From positions 1 to 26,494 of the IMG/VR virus record IMGVR_UViG_3300027259_000042: 26,494 bases of DNA; one strand, given 5' to 3'. Source of the DNA: a virus. Positions 15,909-21,070 of this stretch are shown in pieces. Under the pieces are notes generated by a model, which ran no database searches, had not been told where the DNA came from, and was given only the letters and a program-made list of their open reading frames with translations. Every line of letters begins with the position of its first letter. Positions within the stretch are counted from its first letter, which is position 1. The position numbers and the translations under genes are program-made.

Positions 15909-16072
15909 TGGGAAACATGCTATACCAAGCTTCTGACAATATGAATACTGTCAAAGGCGATAAGACTGCTAAGTACAGCAATTCTGCTACAACAGTTTCT
16001 TTAAGAAATTCTCCGGACTTAACTAAAAATTTACTAAATTATAGAAACGGAGGTGGTTGTGGCTGCAAGTAA
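15908..16072 (+). CDS. 54-aa small protein with GGGCGCK tail
   Basis: The ATG overlaps the previous stop (TAATG at 15906-15910). The product is polar (Asn/Ser/Thr-rich) and ends in GGGCGCK, with a CGC dicysteine in a glycine context. The same CGC signature recurs in the proteins at 20343, 20919 and 26173, so these may share a metal-binding or disulphide feature. There is no other recognisable motif. Confidence 0.55.
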   Translation: MGNMLYQASDNMNTVKGDKTAKYSNSATTVSLRNSPDLTKNLLNYRNGGGCGCK

Positions 16073-16220
16073 AAAACAAATGATTAAGCGCAAAGATGGA
16101 TCCTACAGTCAAAGAGGGCTGTGGGATAACATCCGCGCTAACAAAGGTTCTGGTAAAAAACCTACCAAGGAAATGCTAGATCAAGAAAAGAAGATTAAAG
16201 CTAAATCCAAAAAGAAATAA
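16059..16220 (+). CDS. Small lysine-rich phage protein
   Basis: The GTG at 16059 gives MAASKKQMIKRKDGSYSQRG; the ATG at 16080 would remove seven residues. The GTG form is favoured because the next genes begin MAAKK or MAKK. The 53-aa product has a GLWDNIRANKGSGKKPTKEML core and a poly-Lys tail. It resembles, from memory, small proteins found in many unrelated tailed phages. Its role is unknown; nucleic-acid binding is suggested only by charge. Confidence 0.55.
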   Translation: MAASKKQMIKRKDGSYSQRGLWDNIRANKGSGKKPTKEMLDQEKKIKAKSKKK

Positions 16221-16221
16221 T

Positions 16222-16434
16222 ATGGCAGCTAAAAAATCAACTACTAAGAAATCATCTCCTACTGTTTCCTCATCTTCTAAAGCAGAAATGAGAAAGTGGG
16301 AAGTAGAATCTGCTATGAACACTCTCCGCAGAGCAGATGAAATCCGTAAGGATACTAAGATGATGGGTGATGTAAAGAAGTTTGCACAGGAGCAGATTAA
16401 AATGCTAGGTGGAATTGCTAACCCTAAGAAGTAA
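16222..16434 (+). CDS. Small basic helical protein
   Basis: This 70-aa protein has a Lys/Ser/Thr-rich disordered N-terminus (residues 1-20) and a charged helical body (about 22-62) ending MLGGIANPKK. It has no cysteine and no membrane segment. It is the second member of the lysine-rich small-gene run and overlaps the next gene by one base (TAATG). The function is unknown. Confidence 0.6.
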   Translation: MAAKKSTTKKSSPTVSSSSKAEMRKWEVESAMNTLRRADEIRKDTKMMGDVKKFAQEQIKMLGGIANPKK

Positions 16435-16679
16435 TGGCAAAGAAAGTTAGAGTATCAGCTGGTGGTGAAAAGCATGTAGTCTATAAGAAGACTACTAAAC
16501 GTGGCAAAGGAGAGCCTGGTGATATTATGGTGAACCATCCTACCAAAGATAAGGGTAAGTGGGATACTATAAATCTAACTAAGATAGGTAGAGCAAAGAC
16601 AGTAGCAGAAGGTGTAGCATCCACTAAAAAGTGGCACAAGGATAACCCTGATTACAAATACAAAAAGAAGAAGAAGTAA
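16434..16679 (+). CDS. Small lysine-rich protein
   Basis: About a quarter of the 81 residues are Lys, and the C-terminus is KYKKKKK. The body (KVRVSAGGEKHVVYKKTTKRGKGEPGD, described in part) has alternating hydrophobic and basic residues compatible with short strands. The charge fits nucleic-acid binding or internal-head packing, but no fold is recognised. It belongs to the tightly packed small-gene island, with the next ATG two bases after its stop. Confidence 0.6.
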   Translation: MAKKVRVSAGGEKHVVYKKTTKRGKGEPGDIMVNHPTKDKGKWDTINLTKIGRAKTVAEGVASTKKWHKDNPDYKYKKKKK

Positions 16680-16680
16680 T

Positions 16681-16929
16681 ATGGCAAAGACACCTGCATG
16701 GCAAAGAAAAGAAGGTAAGTCACCAAGTGGTGGACTTAATGCAAAAGGTCGTGCTTCTTATAATAAGCAGACAGGTGGTGATTTAAAGGCACCACAACCT
16801 GAGGGTGGGTCTAGAAAGAAGTCTTTTTGTGCAAGGATGTCAGGGATGAAGAAGAAGCTTACCTCTAGCAAAACAGCTAATGATCCGGATTCAAGGATCA
16901 ATAAAGCTTTGCGTAAATGGAAATGTTAA
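16681..16929 (+). CDS. Widespread small phage protein (SFCARMSGMKKKLT motif)
   Basis: The 82-aa product reads MAKTPAWQRKEGKSPSGGLN, then GRASYNKQTGG, QPEGGSRKKSFCARMSGMKKK and ends INKALRKWKC. I recognise this arrangement from memory as a very common uncharacterised family in tailed phages and cyanophages (a DUF6321-type protein; the number is to be checked). Two cysteines (in SFCARM and at the last residue) and the invariant Trp/Lys tail are notable. Its function is not established. High conservation amid variable small genes points to a real role in the virion or DNA handling. Confidence 0.75.
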   Translation: MAKTPAWQRKEGKSPSGGLNAKGRASYNKQTGGDLKAPQPEGGSRKKSFCARMSGMKKKLTSSKTANDPDSRINKALRKWKC

Positions 16930-16946
16930 CGTAAATTAGTAATACT

Positions 16947-17099
16947 ATGAAAAGCAAATGCATGCAGTGTGGTGGTGCCAAAAAAATGAAAGCAGGTGGA
17001 TTTCCTGATCTTACCGGTGACGGTAAAGTAACCAAAGCTGATGTCCTTAAAGGACGTGGTGTATTTAAAAAAGGTGGAGCTGTTAAAAAGAAAAAGTAA
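16947..17099 (+). CDS. 50-aa basic protein with calcium-loop-like motif
   Basis: The ATG at 16947 starts a frame with CMQC (a CxxC knuckle at residues 5-8) and then PDLTGDGKVTKADVLKGRG (about 20-38). The latter matches the dockerin/EF-hand calcium loop DxxGDGxVxxxD. A Lys-rich tail (AVKKKK) follows. Such a loop in a 50-aa phage protein is unusual. Its stop overlaps the next ATG (TAATG at 17097-17101). Calcium binding is inferred from the motif only. Confidence 0.6.
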   Translation: MKSKCMQCGGAKKMKAGGFPDLTGDGKVTKADVLKGRGVFKKGGAVKKKK

Positions 17100-17245
17100 T
17101 GGCTGCCAAGAAAGACAAGAAATGGATACAGAAGGCTATCAATCCTGCACATAAAGGATACTGTACTCCCATGACTAAATCTACTTGTACTCCTAAGAGA
17201 AAGGCACTTGCTATTACTCTTAAGAAAATGGCTAAAAAGAGATAA
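17099..17245 (+). CDS. 48-aa basic small phage protein
   Basis: The product MAAKKDKKWIQKAINPAHKG continues with two cysteines (GYCTPMT and TCTPKR) and a helical basic tail ALAITLKKMAKKR. From memory it resembles small proteins present in the same kind of lysine-rich gene run in other phages. The start overlaps the previous stop by one base. The function is unknown. Confidence 0.6.
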   Translation: MAAKKDKKWIQKAINPAHKGYCTPMTKSTCTPKRKALAITLKKMAKKR

Positions 17246-17263
17246 CTATTAAACTTATATAAA

Positions 17264-17458
17264 ATGAAAAAATCAGGTGGTGTTTATGTAAAGCTGAATG
17301 GTAATCAAGCTGTTCAGAAAGTAGCAGGTTCTAAAGGTGTTGGCACTACTAAAAGTGTTAAGATCAATGAAGCTCAAAAGAAAGCAGGTGGCCGTGTAGG
17401 TGGTGGCAATAAGTCTGCTTCTGTAGAACCTAAGAGCAAGAAGAAAAACGTTAAGTAA
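17264..17458 (+). CDS. Small Lys/Gly-rich protein
   Basis: This 64-aa protein is Gly-, Lys- and Val-rich with a disordered basic C-terminus (EPKSKKKNVK). The N-terminal KKSGGVYVKLNGNQAVQKVAG may form a few strands. No motif is recognised. The stop overlaps the next ATG (TAATG), so translation is probably coupled to the following gene. Confidence 0.55.
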   Translation: MKKSGGVYVKLNGNQAVQKVAGSKGVGTTKSVKINEAQKKAGGRVGGGNKSASVEPKSKKKNVK

Positions 17459-17745
17459 TGAAAAAGAAAATGCCTAAGATGGATATGGGAGGTCTCTATT
17501 CAGGGGCTTCTATGTCTCGTGATGTAGAAAATCAGCCAGTATCTGGATATGGTACAAGTCAGTCTAGTGCTGATGGACCTTGGCGCCCAAAGACAGGTTT
17601 TGGTAGATTTGTACAAAGAGTGACTGGTATTGGTGACAACAAAGGTTTTGATTATAGGGGTCACGGTAAATCAAATAAACATGCTGGTAAAAATGCCGGC
17701 AGACCCTGTCGTAGAGGTAGTAATGGTCAAATGATTTGTAGCTAA
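17458..17745 (+). CDS. Small basic Gly-rich protein
   Basis: The 95-aa product starts MKKKMPKMDMGGLYSG, is rich in Gly, Ser and Arg, and has two late cysteines (RPCRRGSNGQMICS). The pattern looks largely disordered and positively charged. It is the last member of the small-gene island, two bases before the connector-like gene. The function is unknown; an internal virion protein is possible. Confidence 0.55.
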   Translation: MKKKMPKMDMGGLYSGASMSRDVENQPVSGYGTSQSSADGPWRPKTGFGRFVQRVTGIGDNKGFDYRGHGKSNKHAGKNAGRPCRRGSNGQMICS

Positions 17746-17747
17746 TT

Positions 17748-18452
17748 ATGTTAAACAGTACCCTTAGATTAAAGATTCAACAGCGGTTAAACAAACTCGC
17801 TAGTCAGGACTATGATAATATAGAATGCTGGCAGATTGTTGAAGCTTTTAATAAAGCTCAAATTGAGTGGGTACGTAGACAAATTATGGGACGCAACCTT
17901 GCACAAGCAGGTGCGGAACAGACTGTAAGAAAGATTGATGATTTACAAAATCTACTTACACCCCTACCGTTAACTTCTATAAGTGCTGGTGATTACTATT
18001 TAACTCAGCCTCTACCAGATAACTATCTAGAGTATCATAAGATTGATATTACAGCTACAAAAGACTGTTGTACTGATCCCAAGAAACTTATAGTCTATTT
18101 AGTTGAGGAAGTTAACAGTAGCATACTCCTAAGAGATGAGCTCCGCAAACCTAACTTTGAGTGGGCTGAGACTTTCTGTACAGTTGTAAACAATGCAATC
18201 AGGGTCTATACAAACAGAGAATTTGATATTAGAGATATCACTTTGATGTACTATAGACAACCCATAAGAATTGCTATTGCAAACTGTGGTGACCCATATA
18301 CCGGGGTAATAACAAGCAGAGATGTAGAGTGTGAATTCAGAGATGATATAGCAGAGGTAATTGTAGATGCAGCAGCATCTATCTTAGCAGCTGACATAGA
18401 ATCATTTAGTCAGTATACTCGTACTTCTCAACAATCAGAAAATAACACATAA
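17748..18452 (+). CDS. Head-tail connector/adaptor-like structural protein
   Basis: The 234-aa protein begins with helices (MLNSTLRLKIQQRLNKLASQDYDNIECWQIVEAFNKAQ), has a central beta part (about residues 75-190) and ends with a helix containing DDIAEVIVDAAASILAADIES. A helical start, a beta centre and an amphipathic C-terminal helix of this size fit the adaptor (gp4/gp6-like) ring proteins that bind under the portal. The fit is by pattern only. It is followed directly, with a TAATG overlap, by the Dps-like gene, and both precede the major tail-type protein, consistent with a neck position. Confidence 0.55.
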   Translation: MLNSTLRLKIQQRLNKLASQDYDNIECWQIVEAFNKAQIEWVRRQIMGRNLAQAGAEQTVRKIDDLQNLLTPLPLTSISAGDYYLTQPLPDNYLEYHKIDITATKDCCTDPKKLIVYLVEEVNSSILLRDELRKPNFEWAETFCTVVNNAIRVYTNREFDIRDITLMYYRQPIRIAIANCGDPYTGVITSRDVECEFRDDIAEVIVDAAASILAADIESFSQYTRTSQQSENNT

Positions 18453-18895
18453 TGATGAATAACATGTTAAAAAGACCGCTTAAGATGCAGTCAGAACAAA
18501 AACAATCTACTTCTAGCAAAGGTGCTGATATGGGTCCTCTTGTATCAGATTTCTTAGAAGCTGTAACATCTGTACACAAAGCTCACCTTAAAATCACAGG
18601 ACCTGGTTCATATGCTGCTCATACAGCAATGGGTGCATTCTATGATGAGATTGGTGGTTTAGCAGATACTATTGCTGAATCATATCAGGGTGTTACTGAA
18701 ACACTTTTGGATATTCCTGCAGCTCAGCAAGCATCCTTTACTAGTGCTGGGGATTGTGTAAACTTCTTGAATGGTTTGTACCAAAAGGTAGATGCTGCTC
18801 AAAAAGCATGTGCATATTCTGAGATTATCAATGACCTAGACAACGTCAAGTCATTGATTAATAGCACTAAGTATAAACTAATTTTCTTGAAATAA
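18452..18895 (+). CDS. Dps/ferritin-like protein with ferroxidase ligands
   Basis: The 147-aa product has a 25-residue polar N-terminal extension and a helical body. VHKAHLKITGPGSYAAH followed by FYDEIGGLADTIAESYQG matches the Dps pattern HxxHWxVxGPxFxxxH...FDExxxxxDxxAER. The four ferroxidase ligands of Dps are all present with exactly the Dps spacing: His45, His57 (+12), Asp72 (+15) and Glu76 (+4). Dps proteins form 12-mer shells that oxidise and store iron and protect DNA. Here the gene is in the virion cluster between a connector-like and a major tail-type protein. It may be an oxidative-protection protein or a ferritin-fold virion part (a DUF5856-type assignment is to be checked). Confidence 0.7.
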   Translation: MMNNMLKRPLKMQSEQKQSTSSKGADMGPLVSDFLEAVTSVHKAHLKITGPGSYAAHTAMGAFYDEIGGLADTIAESYQGVTETLLDIPAAQQASFTSAGDCVNFLNGLYQKVDAAQKACAYSEIINDLDNVKSLINSTKYKLIFLK

Positions 18896-18898
18896 TTT

Positions 18899-18919
18899 GG
18901 AAGTGATCTAATCATTTCC
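18899..18919 (+). terminator. Hairpin, weak terminator candidate
   Basis: GGAAGTGAT (18899-18907) pairs with ATCATTTCC (18911-18919) with one G-T pair and a 3-nt loop. The T-run is not immediate, so termination is uncertain. It stands directly before the promoter element at 18933-18940. Confidence 0.4.
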
Positions 18920-18932
18920 TATATTAAGTATA

Positions 18933-18940
18933 TATTTTTG
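18933..18940 (+). promoter_or_regulatory. Candidate -7 element for the major tail-type gene
   Basis: TATTTTTG fits TAnnTTTG, 26 nt before the ATG at 18967. It is followed by TTTGTAACCTTTTAATTTTTTAAACA, which resembles the leaders at 2112-2126 and 14561-14584. A -33 TTTG at normal spacing is missing. Confidence 0.4.
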
Positions 18941-18966
18941 TTTGTAACCTTTTAATTTTTTAAACA

Positions 18967-20277
18967 ATGGCATATTTTAATCACGCCTTTAATAAGGTAT
19001 TTGTTGGTACCAGTGGTTTTCAGGCTACTGCTACTACAGCTTCCTCTGCTTTTACAGCAGGGCAGTTTGGATTCGTAGATCCTAATACTTGGACAGTTCC
19101 TGCTGATGTTGACGCAGCATCTGCTCTTCGTTGCCCACTTGTACTTGTTGCTGGTTCAATCTATCAAAATGATAAGATTGGTCCATTCCACGGTGGATAC
19201 AAAGAGTCTAGCAAGTCTAAGATCATCAATCCTAAGTATGTTACTAAGTTCTACAGAGTAGATGATTGTCCACTTCAGCAAGCTACTATATCTGTAGGTG
19301 TAACTCCTGATACTGAAGCTCTTGCTGATGACTCAGCAAAGTGGGCAATTCCTGGTCAGACTGTGTGTAATCCTAATTTCAACTGCGGTGAAACTTATTA
19401 CCTGCGTCTTGATCTTAAGGGCTCACCTGCACTTCGTTTCTTGTCTCGTAACTCTTACTTTACAGCAAGTGCTTATACAGGTTGTTGCGCTGATCCAAAT
19501 GCTGCTCCAGCAACTGTTGACCCAACAATTGTTTACATTGCATGGGCTAAGCAACTTTTGAACTCTCCTTTGATTAATCCATTTATTCAAATTGAAGTTT
19601 TTGATATTGGTGCTGGCTCATTAGGTGTAATGACTAAGGACAACGTAAATGTTGCTAGTGAAGACTGGAACACATATGTTGCTGATGCTTCTCCTGCAGC
19701 TGGTGCTGGTGCTGGTATGTACATTACTGGTGCTTACATAGATACTCAGTTTGGTGACTGTACTTTCTACCCAACAGATGCTTTGCAAGCTTACTTGGAG
19801 CCAGTTAAAATCTACGCTTCTGAAGTAGATTACAATGGTGATCCTTGTGCATTTACAGGTCTTTGTGTAGCTAATACATGTTTGCCTGTTCAAGGTTCTG
19901 GATACGGTGAGAATGTAATTCGTGAGTTGATCCTTTCAGAAGGTTATGCACAGTCTCCTTTCTATACTGGTATGGATCTTCGTATCCGTGAAATTACTCA
20001 GGGATACAATGTAACTGATACTATTGATAGATTTACTCAATACACTCGTTACTTTATCCAGCACAGTGTTCCACGTTTTAACAATCCATCTGGCACATTT
20101 GATAATGATCAGTATTTGTTGGAAATTGTTACTTCTGCACCAATTGCAGTATTTGAACAATTTGTATATGATTGGCTTACCAATGCAGGTAATGGCTGTG
20201 ATCTAGATCCAACAGGAAATACTGACACAGGCGGTCCAATTGTTTATGGTTGTCCAGCAGTTTGCACACTTCCATAA
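18967..20277 (+). CDS. Major virion protein, probable major tail protein
   Basis: This 436-aa protein stands in its own unit between a promoter element and a strong terminator. It uses CGT, CTT and GGT codons heavily, as the capsid gene does, which points to high expression. It is beta-rich with Ala/Gly/Thr loops and scattered cysteines (for example TGCCAD, YGCPAVC), and has no membrane or enzyme motif. The later part (IRELILSEGYAQSPFYTGMD, RIREITQG) is helical and looks conserved. The position after connector-type genes suggests a tail tube or sheath protein. Another abundant shell or sheath component is not excluded. Confidence 0.6.
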   Translation: MAYFNHAFNKVFVGTSGFQATATTASSAFTAGQFGFVDPNTWTVPADVDAASALRCPLVLVAGSIYQNDKIGPFHGGYKESSKSKIINPKYVTKFYRVDDCPLQQATISVGVTPDTEALADDSAKWAIPGQTVCNPNFNCGETYYLRLDLKGSPALRFLSRNSYFTASAYTGCCADPNAAPATVDPTIVYIAWAKQLLNSPLINPFIQIEVFDIGAGSLGVMTKDNVNVASEDWNTYVADASPAAGAGAGMYITGAYIDTQFGDCTFYPTDALQAYLEPVKIYASEVDYNGDPCAFTGLCVANTCLPVQGSGYGENVIRELILSEGYAQSPFYTGMDLRIREITQGYNVTDTIDRFTQYTRYFIQHSVPRFNNPSGTFDNDQYLLEIVTSAPIAVFEQFVYDWLTNAGNGCDLDPTGNTDTGGPIVYGCPAVCTLP

Positions 20278-20292
20278 AAATAAACTAATACT

Positions 20293-20329
20293 AAAAAGGG
20301 AGAGGGAGTTATACTCTCCTCTCCTTTTT
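20293..20329 (+). terminator. Terminator after the major tail-type gene
   Basis: AAAAAGGGAGAGGGAGT pairs with ACTCTCCTCTCCTTTTT, with one bulge or wobble, around a short loop and ends in five Ts. Confidence 0.88.
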
Positions 20330-20342
20330 AATTTATATACAC

Positions 20343-20903
20343 ATGGAGAAACATCAGTTAGCTTTAGATATCCCTGATACCTTATCAGGTTGCATATTCC
20401 GGGTAGTTGACGCTAGTATTTATAGCTCAGCTGGGGTAGTAGATTGTACCAGATTGGATATAACTCCTCCTGGTTTTACATCTCCTTTTTATGCATCTAA
20501 CCTAGAAACAGGGTTTATTGCAAATCTTACCGCTTGCAATGTAGGACTCCAAACAGCTAACTGTGGGAATACCTATAACGACTTTGTGGATGGTGTCTAT
20601 AATGTGAAGTATAGCATCAACAATAGCACTGAGGTTTATGTTGAGTATAATCATTTGAGAATTACTTCTGCATTAAACCAGATAAATGATCTACTTTGTT
20701 GTTTAAATTTGCAAGCATGTGACCCACAAGGTCCCGTAAAAGATAAACTAAGAGAAGTTCAATTGCTTGATACTTTTTTGAAAGCAGCTAAAGCAAAAGT
20801 AGAATACTGCAACAGTATAGACCAGGGTATGGATATGTACAGATATGTAGTAAAGAAATTAAACAAACTTGCTTGTGGCTGCGGTTGTTCATCGTGTAAC
20901 TAA
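20343..20903 (+). CDS. Cys-containing tail-associated protein, function unknown
   Basis: The 186-aa protein has a beta-rich first half (about residues 1-105), including YNDFVDGVYNVKYS, and a helical second half (INDLLCCLNLQAC, then KLREVQLLDTFLKAAKAKVEYC). It ends in a Cys cluster ACGCGCSSCN. The YNDF(V/I)(D/N)G motif recurs in the protein at 23283 (YNDFINGKWSFKFT), so the two share a domain. Such proteins near tail genes could be neck, tail-completion or fibre-attachment parts. The terminal CGCGC cluster suggests metal binding. No established family is recognised. Confidence 0.55.
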   Translation: MEKHQLALDIPDTLSGCIFRVVDASIYSSAGVVDCTRLDITPPGFTSPFYASNLETGFIANLTACNVGLQTANCGNTYNDFVDGVYNVKYSINNSTEVYVEYNHLRITSALNQINDLLCCLNLQACDPQGPVKDKLREVQLLDTFLKAAKAKVEYCNSIDQGMDMYRYVVKKLNKLACGCGCSSCN

Positions 20904-20918
20904 TTAAACCAATATATT

Positions 20919-21068
20919 ATGTCACAGTGTCCAAATTGCGGAGCAGCCATGAGCTGCGGATGTCAAAAGAAAGTACTTTCTAATGGTAAAATAGGATGTA
21001 CTAAATGTGTTAGCGCAGCACCTGCTGCACAAGAAGCTACAAATAAAAAACCTGATAATACTAATTAG
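20919..21068 (+). CDS. 49-aa zinc-ribbon-like protein
   Basis: The frame MSQCPNCGAAMSCGCQKK has six cysteines in pairs: C4xxC7, C13xC15 and C27xxC30, typical of a small zinc ribbon. A disordered tail (AAPAAQEATNKKPDNTN) follows. It lies between two Cys-rich tail genes and is preceded by the leader TTAAACCAA. The stop is two bases before the next ATG. Zinc binding is inferred from spacing; the role is unknown. Confidence 0.65.
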   Translation: MSQCPNCGAAMSCGCQKKVLSNGKIGCTKCVSAAPAAQEATNKKPDNTN

Positions 21069-21070
21069 TA

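Noticed and set aside
19322-19561. Plus-strand open frame inside the major tail-type gene
   Set aside because: Gln/Leu-rich out-of-frame reading of a highly expressed gene with no independent signal.
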